Below, one piece after another: positions 1-10,902 of a stretch of 64,000 bases of DNA. The notes under the pieces are model-generated. The model searched no databases. It was not told the DNA's origin and worked only from the letters and a program-made list of their open reading frames with translations. Source of the stretch: Hyaloscypha bicolor E. Taxonomy: Eukaryota > Ascomycota > Leotiomycetes > Helotiales > Hyaloscyphaceae. The stretch lies in assembly GCF_002865645.1 (NCBI RefSeq), contig NW_020194627.1, positions 806,001 to 870,000 of the forward strand. Reading direction: 5' to 3'. The position numbers and the translations under genes were made by a program. Numbering within the stretch: position 1 is the stretch's first letter; every line of letters begins with the position of its first letter.

Positions 1-1915
1 TAAAGGAGAAGGGATTCGGAAAAGGGATTTAGAAGAGGGGTAAGGAGAAGGAGTAAGGAGGGGTAAGGAGGAGAAGAGGAAGGTTATAAGGTAGTCAGAT
101 ACTAGCTCTTGGTATTAATAGAGATATTAATAAAGGTATTAATAAAGATATTAATAGAGAAGGTATTAGTAGAGGGCAGAAGCTCTTGGTATTAATAGTA
201 AAGTCGAAAAAATATAGAAGAAGAATAGAGGTTTTAGAGCAAAAATAGAATAGAGTTATAGTTTTATAGAAAATAAAGTTACTAGTATAGGATAGTTATA
301 TTATTATATAATTCTATATTTACTTTTACTATTTATTAAGAATATATATCTTTTAGGAAAAAGTATTACTTAGAATTCTTGAGCCTCTCTAATTTAATAA
401 TTATATATTCGAAAAATAAGAAATAAATATAATTATATATACTAGAATAAGGAAATTCTTCTTATCTAAAAATTATAATTATAGTATTACTAAATATAGA
501 GATATAAAAGTTTATATAATAAGCTATATATAGAGATTTAAAGAGATTTAAATTACCTTGAATTATTTATAATTAGTAAAGTAAATTAGCTAATTATATA
601 AGTTAAGTATAATTTAATTATTATTAGTATATCTTAGCTTTTATAAGTTAGTAAAAAAAAGAATATTTATATCTTTATTTTTATAACTATAATATTTAAA
701 ATTATAATTTTTTTAATATTTAAATATATTTAATCTAGGGCTATTAAGTACTAATATTTCTATTTTTAGGTATTATTTATTATAAATTTATTCGGATTTA
801 AATAATTATATTAAATATATATCTTTATATTTCAAAGGTAAATAATAAAGATATAGTTATACTAGCTTTAATATTAATCTTAATCTTAATTTCTTTCCGA
901 AAATAACTTTAATTCCGATATATAATACTATTATTAAAGCTCTCTTTTATTAAAGATATATTAAATATGGCTTTAGGTAATAGCTCTAGTAAAGGTAAAA
1001 GTAATAGAAAAGGCAATAAAGCTATAAATAAGTAAAAAGATAATATTTATAATATATCTTCTAATAATTTAGACTCAGTTTATAATATCCTCTCCTATTA
1101 ATACGTTTAATTAATAAACCCCTTTATTTCTTAATCTTCTTTTTATATATAATCTTTTCCTTCTTTTTTATAATAATACTTTAATTTCCTTATATTACCC
1201 GATAATACTACTAAAGTAGTAAAGCGAATTAATAATAAGACTAAAGTTAGAAAGATAGAGCTATATTAGGGCAAGAAGCTAAAGGAATTAGAGAAAGATA
1301 AGATAAATCTGGAGGCAAGCTTGATATATATTTACGGAACCGAATTCTCTTAAGCTTATACTACTTATAGTAATAAGAAGAGACCAAGGGGCCCTTTTAA
1401 ATACTATATAGTTATAGAAGGCGAATTTAATAGTACTTATATAAATTATAAATATAATAATAATAGTAAAGTTTATATTTTCCATTAACTTAATACTAAT
1501 CTTATCAAGTCTAGAAAGCCTTGCTCCGTATCTATAAAACCCTTTATACTAAAGCCTTAACTGCCTATAAGATATAGAAAGCGAGTATAAAGACAGATAC
1601 AAGGTTAGAAGGCAATAGGAAAGAAGGTTATAGCAGAGGAGGGTAAGGATACTAGAGGAGAAGGGAACGAAGAAGATATAGATAATTCGAGTAATATAAG
1701 TAGTATAGAGAATATAGAGAGTAAGGGAGATGGAGATATGCCTTATAATCCATGGGATTTGCCTTACGGACCACGCAAGCTAAGGGGGGATTAGGAGTAG
1801 TCGAGAATAAGGCGTGTATGCTGTACTTTTTTTTTTTTTAGTGAGGTGTGGGCGCGAAAATCAGAAAATCAGAAAATCAGAAAATCACTTTTCGCTTCTC
1901 GGATTTGTCCGCTAG
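1..1915. repeat. RIP-degraded AT-rich repeat remnant
   Basis: This stretch is rich in TA and has stops in all frames. It opens with an almost pure purine tract (1 to ~85), followed by short direct repeats of a GATATTAATARAG-like unit (about 105-170). From about 1640 to 1790 a plus-strand frame can be read for about 45 codons, with an acidic Asp/Glu/Ser/Asn-rich stretch followed by a Pro-Trp-Asp-Leu-Pro segment. That looks like the end of a decayed transposon protein, but the family is not recognisable. The remnant abuts the truncated ABC transporter, so it probably caused or followed that truncation. Confidence 0.55.
1854..1895. repeat. four 8-bp AAAATCAG-type repeats in a hairpin
   Basis: The unit AAAATCAG is repeated head to tail (three full copies and one ending in C) between GCGAAAA on the left and TTTTCGC on the right, so the array can sit in a hairpin. 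A poly-T run (about 1827-1839) lies just upstream. The position fits the edge of a transposon relic next to truncated coding sequence. Confidence 0.6.
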
Positions 1916-2713
1916 CCCGCTAATGGCCTCAGTACAGCTGCTGCTTCGCTGGTTGAATTAGGGACGTGGGAGAGTGGAAGAAAGGAACACAATCATCCTA
2001 ATCGATTACGACTGCAGCCAAAGACGTATTCGATATGTTTTGAGAATGTGTTCTTCGCCTATCAGGCTCGACCAGAGAGGCTAGTTCTTTCTGATGTCGA
2101 TTTAACAATTCAGCCAGGACAGCACATCGCGATTGTAGGAGCTTCGGGTAGCGGTAAAAGCACAATTCTTGGCCTGCTCTGCGGCTTCTTCACCCCGTCT
2201 TCAGGAACAGTTAAAATTGGTGGGATTGACGTCAGTTCACTTGACTCTCAGTCATACAGCTCGTTAATATCCCTCGTTCCACAAGATCCGGTTCTCTTTC
2301 CTGGCACAATACAGTTCAACATTCTGCTTGGGGCCTCAGACCCCTCAAGCGTTACCCATCAAGATATGGAAGAAGCTTGCCGGGAAGCAAACATTCTTGA
2401 TTTCATTCAGTCGCTGCCAGAGGGGTTTGAGACTTCGTGCAACAACACTTCGTTATCAACAGGCCAAAAACAACGTCTCGTGATCGCCCGGGCTCTCATA
2501 CGAAATCCCAAAATCTTGCTACTGGACGAGCCTACGGCATCATTAGACGCGCTTTCCGTCAACCATGTACTTACAGCATTGGAATCGGCTTCGAAGGCGC
2601 GGACAACAATTATACTTGCTCATAATATATCCAGTCTGTTACGAGTGGACCGAGTCTACAATTTAGATCAAGGAAGAATACTAGAGAGTAGTGGCCCGTC
2701 TGAGGGTTGTTAG
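1916..2713 (+). pseudogene. ABCB-type ABC transporter, C-terminal nucleotide-binding domain only (5'-truncated)
   Basis: Only the last ~265 codons of an ABC exporter remain. The frame is open back to a TAG at 1913-1915 and has no convincing start codon; a recognisable NBD begins near 2039. Visible motifs are the A-loop-type Phe-Ala-Tyr, Walker A GASGSGKST (about 2139-2165), the Q-loop Gln in SLVPQDP, the signature LSTGQ (LSGGQ with one change), Walker B ILLLDEP, the D-loop SLD, and an H-loop His in LAHN. No transmembrane domain precedes it, whereas full ABCB proteins carry two TM-NBD units (~1,200-1,300 aa). The domain itself has no internal stops, so the loss is recent or the fragment is retained. 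It lies next to RIP-damaged repeat and beside an acyltransferase and sugar-phosphate genes. It was possibly the exporter of that locus (inference). Confidence 0.8.
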
Positions 2714-2896
2714 ATTATATTTACATTTGGCAACAATTTCAGGAAATTACTTCTTCTAGTTCTGTACCCAAATGCCTCATTCAAAATCCAATCTGACAAG
2801 ATTGCTCCGTCTAAGTTCGTTCTTACATGAATATTCCCCCTTTATTCTTCACTAAAAAAATTCAATTCGACGTAATTGTTATTGGATAAGATTAGC

Positions 2897-4249
2897 TCAA
2901 TATTTATCTATCGCACTCGATGTAACCTTCGTCTCGAACCACTTTGAGAATTTCGCACAGGGAAGTTCAACGGATTCCTGGAAAACTTCCGCTGCCCAAA
3001 CCACAGCTGGTAGAACAACCGCAGCTGAGACAAAGAAGCTGAGAGACTTCTGTGTAGGAGTGTCCCTTCCGGTATATTTCCAAGAAGCACTCATAACCGA
3101 TAAGCCAAGGGTGTGTAAAACTGGACCATGAACAACATAGATGGAGAGAGAAATACGGCCGAAGTACTGTACAAGGGAACTGGTGAAAATTGATCGGATG
3201 TCAGGCGCGTTATTTAGCGAATAGATAATCATCATGCCAGCAATTGATTGCCACCACTTGTCCTTGTCCTTTTCAAATTGGTGCGGTACTAGTTTCGAGA
3301 GAGTTCGAAATCCAAGAGCTTGATCACCACTGTATTTTGGGTACGAGGCTAGGTAGAGTCCTAAAATGAAGAACAAAATTTGTCCAAGTCTTCGCCTCCA
3401 TGTACTCCCACTCTTTTCACTTTCCATGAGCATTGTATTCTTGGCATCGAATTTCCCGGAGTGCAAATCGATTTCAGCGAGGATCATTCCGCAGATGCTT
3501 GTTGCTACTTCCCACTTTCGATACAGTGCGAAGGTCCATATGAATGCCGTGAGTACAAGAAGACGGAAGACCATTTTCGTCCTGGCTAAGGCTAGGATTG
3601 ATAGAAACAGAATGAAGGAGGTTCGGAATTCCACGGAAAGTGTCCAGAGGTGGGGGTTATAGGGATTGTAAAATCTATCCCAAGTACAAGGATTCATCAT
3701 CGTACAGCTCCAATATAACCAATGCCTGAATTGCTGTTCAAAGGTATCAAGGCGGGGTGCGGGTAAGTCAAATTCTGAGAGCCGAAATCCAACATTCTCA
3801 GCACTTTTGTCTGAGATGTACTGGAAAAAGCCTGCATATAGGAGCAGCATAATGGCGAATGTTGAAATAAGAGCTGGCAAGAACAAGCGCAGCCCACGTC
3901 TGAAGATAGAAGAGGACAAGCCGTGGAAGACCTGATCCCAACGCTCGTGTCGTATTAGCATGAGTGGTTTGAGAGCCAGGACATAGCCGGAAACAATATA
4001 AAATATTAGCACCATTGTAGGGCCAGCGTATATGAGACGTAGAAACGGAAGTTGATGGAACCATAGGTTGTCTCCTGCGCCGTATCCGTAGTATACCATA
4101 GGTGAATAGGCTGACAGAGCATGGAAGATGAATACAATGCAAGAAGCAATACCTCGAAGCCCATCGAGGGCGGGTACCGAGAGCGCATTAGGTCTTAGTG
4201 GGTTCAGGTGAAGCCCTCTAGGGCCGTATAAAGTAGTTTCCGTAGACAT
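2897..4249 (-). CDS. acyltransferase 3 family membrane protein
   Basis: This is an intact 450-aa intronless ORF. The N-terminal Pro-Ala-Leu-Asp-Gly-Leu-Arg-Gly motif followed by a hydrophobic segment ending Phe-Ile-Phe-His (the catalytic-type His, about residue 42) is diagnostic of the acyltransferase 3 / OafB-OPgC family (PF01757). An Arg-rich RRGLRLFLPALIST segment and about ten hydrophobic helices follow. Family members transfer acetyl or longer acyl groups from acyl-CoA onto sugars or secondary metabolites at a membrane. The start codon is taken at 4249, giving a short polar N-tail before the motif. It is divergent from the phosphomannose isomerase, sharing a ~780-bp intergenic region. 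The substrate is not deducible; acylation of a glycoconjugate made by the neighbouring sugar genes is inference. Confidence 0.88.
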   Translation of the reverse strand: MSTETTLYGPRGLHLNPLRPNALSVPALDGLRGIASCIVFIFHALSAYSPMVYYGYGAGDNLWFHQLPFLRLIYAGPTMVLIFYIVSGYVLALKPLMLIRHERWDQVFHGLSSSIFRRGLRLFLPALISTFAIMLLLYAGFFQYISDKSAENVGFRLSEFDLPAPRLDTFEQQFRHWLYWSCTMMNPCTWDRFYNPYNPHLWTLSVEFRTSFILFLSILALARTKMVFRLLVLTAFIWTFALYRKWEVATSICGMILAEIDLHSGKFDAKNTMLMESEKSGSTWRRRLGQILFFILGLYLASYPKYSGDQALGFRTLSKLVPHQFEKDKDKWWQSIAGMMIIYSLNNAPDIRSIFTSSLVQYFGRISLSIYVVHGPVLHTLGLSVMSASWKYTGRDTPTQKSLSFFVSAAVVLPAVVWAAEVFQESVELPCAKFSKWFETKVTSSAIDKY

Positions 4250-5026
4250 TGCACGATATCTGATGTTAATGTAAGTAGGCGGGGGAGAAGTAGAGAAAGT
4301 GTGCGGGAGTTATAACCCTACCCGTTCAGCTGCCATTAGGAACGCAGTGGGCCGTGATCAAAAGTACTACAAAATTGCGGCGAATCAAAAGTCTTAGATT
4401 AAACTGTGATTTGCAAGAAGAGCTCGCTTAAAGGAGCACAGCGAGCACAGTAAGCACAGCCCCACTGCGTGAATCGGTCCCTCCACTCTAATATTAGCGC
4501 AACCAGGCTGGCACGGCCGTTTGCTATACAAAAACCCCTGGTCAAAGGGCCGCCTTCTTACATTTATTTTGGGGGGCGGGAGGGCCGGGGGAGTAAGCAT
4601 GTGCCGCAAATACTTGAAACATTGCACTTGATGCATTTCGAAGCGGCGAATCATACTCCGTAAAGGACTTAGATATGCTCCGATCCTTGTTACGAGGCGT
4701 TCTTAGTTTAATTTCGATCCCGTGTCTCGAAGGTTCGCGTGACACCATGCCTTCGTAGCTGGTGGGGTCCAGAAAATATATTGCAGGACAAGGTAAAGGA
4801 TACAAGAAACGTATGATATTTCATAAAGATAGCAGGAGAACAAAGAAACGACGCCGAGGATATCGGAATTGAAAATCTCTATTAAAGATGTCAGAATCCG
4901 CCAGCCATCTCATACGGCTACGCTATCGTGAGTAAATGCGGCAAATCTACGTTGAAATCAATGAAATGTTAACACTGAGACAATTTAGAGACGCAGCATA
5001 ACATATGGGGTAAGTTTTCAGTGGAA
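4250..5026. promoter_or_regulatory. divergent intergenic region between acyltransferase and phosphomannose isomerase
   Basis: No coding region is supportable here. The region has normal base composition, with a G-rich run at about 4569-4592. It must contain both promoters because the two genes point away from each other, but no specific operator is recognisable. Confidence 0.4.
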
Positions 5027-6531
5027 ATGCCTCTAAAACTTGACTGTATCAGTATGGTTAACATGGAGGTTATAGGAAAATGTGGAAATCAGTCTCTCGT
5101 CCGCAAACTTGCTATATCAGGATCACTAGCAAACCCATTACTTGCATACGATCAGCCATACGCGGAGGTACGTCGCATTCTAGGAAAAGGTTCTAGCGCA
5201 GTCAAGTCAACAGTTTTCATTGATGTAAAACATCTAATTTTATTGTAGCTATGGATGGGTACTCATCCAACACTCCCTTCGCACGACTTTAACACGAATC
5301 GTCCTCTTCTCAAAATCATACAAGAGAAACCTCATTTACTATCAGAAACGATATCCCATCGGTTTGGAACCGACCTTCCATTTCTCTTCAAGGTGCTTTC
5401 CATAAACAAAGCGCTCAGCATCCAGGCCCATCCTGACAAGGTACTTGCTGAAAGACTACATCTTCTAGACAGTGCCGTGTATCCAGGTAAGAAGAGATGA
5501 TATTAACGCCCAGAAAGTTCTGGCTAACGATAAACACCGAGAAAAGACAAAAATCACAAACCAGAAATGGTTATTGCACTTACTACGTTTGAGACGCTAT
5601 GTGGATTTCGCTCAGTTGAAGAACTATCAGGCCTTCTATCTCGGATCGGCCCATTCCAACAGCTTGTCGGAGATGAAGCTACTCAGGGTGTACATTTAGC
5701 GGCAAGGATGGGAAATGACAGTGATCAAGAGGCAGAAATAGCTATCAGAAATGCTTTTGTTGCCTTGTTAGCTGCAGACAGCGAAAGAGTCAAGGCATGC
5801 TGTAGAGAACTTGTTGTCTTGGCGCAATCATCCAAAGAACGAAGGAGTCAAAATACGGGCCTTGAGTCTCCGGGCCTCGCTGAACTTGTTATTCGAATCT
5901 ACGAAGAACACCCCGACGATATAGGGCTATTCATCATGTTCTTCATGAATCATGTAAGATTAGATCCCGGAGAGGCATTGTTTATTCAGTCTGGTGAATT
6001 GCATGCATATCTCAAAGGAGGTAGGGAAACACAAAGCTTCTCGGACTTTCTAATTGCACACTAACGTCAAATATAGATGTTATAGAGTGCATGGCATCCT
6101 CTAACAACATCATTCGAGCTGGTTTCACTCACAAAATCAAAGATATAGAACACCTTATACCTCTGCTTAATTTCTCCGACGGTCTTCCTAGAAGAATTGC
6201 GCCCGTACCTAACAATGGAGTCAAATTTTCTGAGCATCAGTCACCGTCTGTTTCGACCGCTGTCTTGTACAATCCCCCAGCGGAGGAGTACAAAGTTGGA
6301 AGAATAACCTTAGGTCATAAAGGGACACAAGCAAATTTCGGCCCAACGATTGGCCCGAGCATTCTCATTTGCGAGCAGGGCAAAGGAACAATTAGCGTTG
6401 ACGGGAACATTGATAATATTGAACTTGGTTATGTTTTCTTCCTTGCTGATGGGGCGTTTGTGAAACTGGAAAACAGTAGCGACGAGTTGTTTATTTCTTA
6501 CGGAGCCTTTTGTGGAGCCGGTGGGGCGTGA
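5027..6531 (+). CDS. type I mannose-6-phosphate isomerase
   Basis: Interconverts fructose-6-P and mannose-6-P in the cytosol, feeding GDP-mannose. I place exons at 5027-5167, 5249-5486, 5547-6020 and 6077-6531 (1,308 nt, 435 aa). Introns are 81, 60 and 56 bp with GT-AG ends, and GGCTAACGA and CACTAACG are good branch sites. The joins rebuild family signatures: QPYAE+LWMGTHP, YP+DKNHKPEM and LKG+DVIECMASS. Zinc ligands of type I enzymes are present: Gln and His in SIQAHP, Glu in HKPEM, His in GELHAY; so is the RAGFT Arg. Length matches the family (~430). The first 25 residues are unusually divergent: the usual Tyr-x-Trp-Gly near Cys-Gly-Val-Asn is replaced by Met-Glu-Val-Ile-Gly. It is probably an additional paralogue rather than the housekeeping copy. 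It converges with HldE, 257 bp between stop codons. Confidence 0.87.
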
Positions 6532-6788
6532 GATATGAGATTGCGTGCCAAAAAGCCCATATTACATACTTTTCTTGGTCATCTTTAAGAGAAATGGAAG
6601 TGATATGGTTTGATATAATGAATGAAAATCTATAGCCCTTGCTACGTCTGAATCAAAAATGGCAATACACGCTCCGCTGTACTGCATCTGGCCTCCACCT
6701 AACTCAGGTTTCTGGGAAGAGGCTTTATATATTCTACCTTCAGTCAACCCTAGACAAAACTCCCTTCAAATTGAATTCGGCAAATATC

Positions 6789-7697
6789 TCACGGCATTTT
6801 CTGCCTCTGTATAATATTACTCAAGATTCTCGTTGTTGAGACCCCCTCAATCAAAGGCAGCCGAGTGACATTTCCACCCCAACTTTCAACCAAATCGCGT
6901 CCCACAACCTGATGGCTAGCATAATCAGCCCCCTTGACCAACACGTCGGGTCGAATTGCAGAGATTAGTCTCATTGGGGTCGGGTCTTCGAAGAGAATGA
7001 CAAAGTCAACGCACGCAAGCCCCGCTAAAACACGGACTCTCTGAGATTGTGGGATGACAGGACGCTTATGACCTTTCAGTTGAGCAATGGATTCGTCTGT
7101 GTTGACAGCCACTACTAAGATACCGTCCAGAGATTTGGCGCCTTCGAGAAGCTCGACATGACCCGCATGAAGCAAATCGAAGCATCCGTTCGTGAAGATC
7201 ACTCTGGGACCCGCTTTCCGAATAGACTCCAGCTGTTGTAGCAGCTCATCAAGATCCACGAACTTTTTCTTGGTTTCTCGAAAAGGGGAAGGAATGTTCA
7301 GAAGCCCTGGAGATAGTTGCTGTAGAAGTTCTCCACGCGACACAGTAGCCGTGCCCTTCCTACGGACGACCAAGCCAGCTGCAGCATTTCCCATTTTTGC
7401 TGAATCCAAGAGACTCGCACCATTACAGTACGTAAGCGCAAATGCGGCCATAAATGTATCACCAGCACCATTGATGTCGCATACGTTTCCTCTAACGTGA
7501 TGAGCTGGGATGGATTTTATGAGTCCCTCTCGGCCATAAATGTTGACTCCAGCTTCGCCTCTTGTCAACACGAGAGCCTCAACGTTGGTATGATACAATA
7601 GCTTCATTGCTGCTGCATCGATTTCTTGATCGCTGTGGACCGGTGTTGAGGTTAAAGTTTGCAGTTCTTGCAAGTTTGGTTTTATAACGGAGGCGCC
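6789..7697 (-). pseudogene. HldE-like protein, C-terminal part (rest of PfkB kinase plus nucleotidylyltransferase)
   Basis: This is the 3' portion (codons 204 to stop, 302 aa) of a gene whose first 203 codons lie at 10903-11511. In the rejoined numbering the PfkB kinase ends with DINGAGDTF, whose catalytic base is Asp283, followed by a linker. A cytidylyltransferase-fold domain then carries TNGCFDLLHAGH (HxGH at 380-383), VKGADY and a late STT motif, all as in bacterial HldE/RfaE domain II. In bacteria HldE phosphorylates D-glycero-D-manno-heptose-7-P at C1 and transfers AMP to give ADP-heptose. The fragment is fully open with normal codon use and no RIP damage, although a transposon touches it at 7698. 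As it stands it has no start codon and is probably not translated correctly. Confidence 0.88.
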
Positions 7698-7699
7698 TA

Positions 7700-10600
7700 C
7701 AGTCGGTCCGATCCAAAAGCAACAAAAAAAAAAAAAAACCACCATAATACTGATTAATATAAATCATATTAATTAAAACTATACTATATATTCTAGGAAT
7801 TAATTCTATGTTCTCAAAATTATAATATCTTTATTATTAAGGAAGTTATAATATACGTGATTAAGCAAGGAAATATATTCACGTTTTATATAGTCGTTTT
7901 TTTACTTTAGTTATTACGTGACTATCTCCCTAAATTAATTGCTCTTCTATAATTATATTAATATCTTAATAACTATAAACCTAATTAAGTGCCCTTTTTG
8001 AATATTTCTAATAGCTACCTCTATAAGCCTTTAGAAGCGCAAGCGAGCTAATTTAACTCTTGATTTAATTATAGTTCTTACCCTAGCTAAAGAAGCTATA
8101 ATCCAAGTAATTATTAACGAATAGTATGGGAAACCCTCTAATATAGAGGATAATTCTAATAATTTAGATATTAAACCAAGTAATAAAGTAGAGCTTAAAG
8201 ATTTAATACTCTTTTGGGTTTAGTAGAAGCTTTTTATTAGTAGTAATAAGACGATTATTTTAGAGAAGCCTATAGTTATATAGCGAGATTAGAGACTTAT
8301 AAAATAAACTAGTAAGTTTCTTATCTTATTTTCTTATTTTTATATTATAATATAAGTATACTAAGACTATTTCTAGTTTCCAGAAACTTATATAACTCCA
8401 AATTAATAAAGAAATTAGTAAAGCTATTAAGAACTTAATAATAACATATATATAATTAGAGGGCAAAAGATACTTAAGTTATAGAATAATCTAGTAGGCT
8501 TAAGATCCTTATAATTATATTATTTTTTAAATAAAAGAGGCTATAATTCAATATTATTAGGGGGCTAATTAATATCCCTAGGGATATATAATTAAGGGAA
8601 AAGTAAAGGCTTAAAGATAAAGATAATAGAACTAATAAGCTACTTTTAGATACCCTTATTAGAAATGCTTGTGGAGATAATAAAGCTCTAGATATATAAA
8701 TAACTTATTAAAAAGTCCTTAATAATATGGATATTAAGCTAGCTCAAACTAAAGAGCTATATACTTTATATATAATTACTAACTTATACTTACTCTAGTA
8801 ATATACCTAATAGCTTCTAAAGCTAGGGTAATATTAACTTGGAAGGGTTAATATATTACTCTTAATAGCTTCTAGTAATTATTGCTTTAATAATAGAAAG
8901 ATACTAGCTTAGTAAATTAGGGGGCTATTTAATTATTATTAATAGTAGTATGGTATTCCGCAGGAAACTAGGGGTAATAAAAGAGATAGTACTTCTTATC
9001 TAGATAATAAGGATATTTTTCTAGCCTGCTAGACTTAATTAATTAATTAAGAGCTTGAAATAATATTACTAAACAATTTCCTAAATACTATTAATTAGGA
9101 GATTTTACCTCAATTATTATTAATAATAGAAAAGCCTATTACTCGTAGTATAGCCTACTTATGGCTCCCTAGGCTCGGCTTTTATTACCATAAGACTAAG
9201 AAAGGGCTTTATATAAATAGATATGAATAACCTAATATGATTTAGTATTATTAAGAGATATTTTTACTATTAATAAAGAAGCTTTTATTATATATAGTTT
9301 AATATAAGGAAAATAAAGCTAGTATATGGTATATAATTTAATTTTTACTTCTAATTAAAGTTCAGGTATATGTAATATACTTCTATAATAAGAGCTATTT
9401 CCATGAATTTAACTATAAAAAGAGCCTCTAGCTAGTAGATAATTAGCAAAAAATACCGGGAAAGAGTAAAGAGAGGCTAATTCACGATTCTGAATTCGTA
9501 AGACCTAAGGGACATATTAGGGTACTAAATAATAAAGGCATTTTTATCCCAGATAATCCCGATTTGGATACCTATTAAATTATATATCTAGGCTTAAATA
9601 GGGACCCCTGGTAAGATATAAAATAGCTACTAGTATAGATTACTAGAATGCTTAATATATTTAAATAGAAGCACCTAAACTATATAGCTATTCTAATATT
9701 TAATTAGTTTTCTATATATGCTTTATATAGTAAAGATATACTAAATACCTTTGGTATAAATAAGTTATTAGGGAAGATTAAAAAGGGTAATATTAAGGCC
9801 TATAGAAGAAATACGTACTTTCTACTAGAGTATATAATTCCGGGATTATAAGGCACTATTTAAGCTCTTTAGTAACTTAATCCAAATAGAGAAAGAGAGC
9901 CTAAGGATATAGAATAGATTCTTATTAAGCGAGATTATAATATATCTGGCTTAAGATTTAAGTATCTAAAGGATACTAAGTATACTATATTCCTTAAATA
10001 CCCTCCTGCTATTAAATAAACGTGCTATTTAGCTTGTATACTATTAAATTACTAAGACTTCTTTAAAAAGAAGTCCCAAGTTAAAGAGCTTATTATAGAT
10101 CAGGAATATAAGGCTATGTTTTTACTAAAGTTCTACTATGAAATTAACCTAATTAAGATATACTAGAAATATAGCAAAACTTAATATTATTAAGTAAAGA
10201 AGGCTAGCTTCCCAGATACTAAGATTAAGGTAATAGAGGTACTTAAAGCTTATTTAATTGAGACTATATAGAGGTTTTATAACTATATATTTTACTAGAT
10301 AAATACATATTAGAAGGAATTAAGTATTAAATAAGCTACTTGGTATATACGGAAGCAAAAATACTATAGAATAATATCTAAAAAGATAATAGATAAATAG
10401 GATAATATGCAAAAGTAAGAGAAAGAAAGTAGCTAAGTAATAAGTAAGGTTTATAGATTTAGTTCGGCTAAAAGTTAGCTTGAAACCCATATAATTAGGG
10501 CCCTATTATATATATAATATATATAGTACTAGAAAAAGCTATATTTAGTATTTAGGAAGGTTTACTTAAGCTTATAGGGCTTAGTTATTATTATTATATT

Positions 10601-10902
10601 AATAATAAGGCTAGTAAGATATTATAATCTTCCCCTAAAGTCCGGGATTACGTAACCTTAGCGAGCAAATATATTCGCGTTTTATATAGGGGAAAATCAA
10701 AAAAGTAAAAAGGGTCCGTATACTTTAAGCCTCGATTATTAATAAACCACAAATTATATTAAAAATCTAATTAATAGGTATTTTTTGCCTGCTTCTATTC
10801 TATAATCACATTACTTAGTATATATTAATTAGGGTTATAGTTAAAAAGTTATTATAGGCGTAAAAGAGCGACCGTTTTGTTGCTTTTGGATCGGACTGAC
10901 TG
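7700..10902 (+). mobile_element. Tc1/mariner-like DNA transposon, copy 1 (3,203 bp), inserted in HldE
   Basis: Bounded by TA target duplications (7698-7699 and 10903-10904). The terminal inverted repeats begin CAGTCGGTCCGATCC and run about 28 bp (…AAAAGC(G/A)ACAAAA). Subterminal sequence differs: a run of 15 A after the left TIR, and CGGTCGCTCTTTTACG inside the right TIR. The interior is AT-rich through RIP but a transposase can be followed on the plus strand, opposite to HldE. The length is identical to copy 2 at 11580-14782. At 3.2 kb it is longer than Fot1-type pogo elements (~1.9 kb), so it belongs to a larger fungal family whose name I cannot assign. Confidence 0.9.
8030..10590 (+). pseudogene. 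RIP-inactivated DDE transposase of copy 1
   Basis: Reading RIP-type stops (TAG/TAA) as Gln/Trp gives a long protein resembling a family of large fungal DDE transposases. It has a Tyr-His-Lys-x-x-Lys-Gly-x-Tyr-x-x-x-x-Glu segment near 9190-9230. The Phe-Tyr-Asn-Lys-Ser-x-Phe-His region near 9380 has Asn where a catalytic Asp is expected. Phe-Asn-Gln lies near 9700, again with Asn for Asp. A FLLKFYYEINLIK block near 10120 has Lys in place of the third acidic residue. Asp-to-Asn and Glu-to-Lys are both G-to-A changes, as RIP produces. Boundaries are approximate. The protein is non-functional. Confidence 0.7.

Noticed and set aside
1288..1485. 65-codon hydrophobic minus-strand ORF.
   Set aside because: It lies in RIPed AT-rich DNA, where Ile/Tyr/Phe-rich frames arise by chance.
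2048..2050. GTG at 2048 as the start of the ABC gene.
   Set aside because: Fungal nuclear genes start at ATG, and the NBD homology already extends upstream of this codon.
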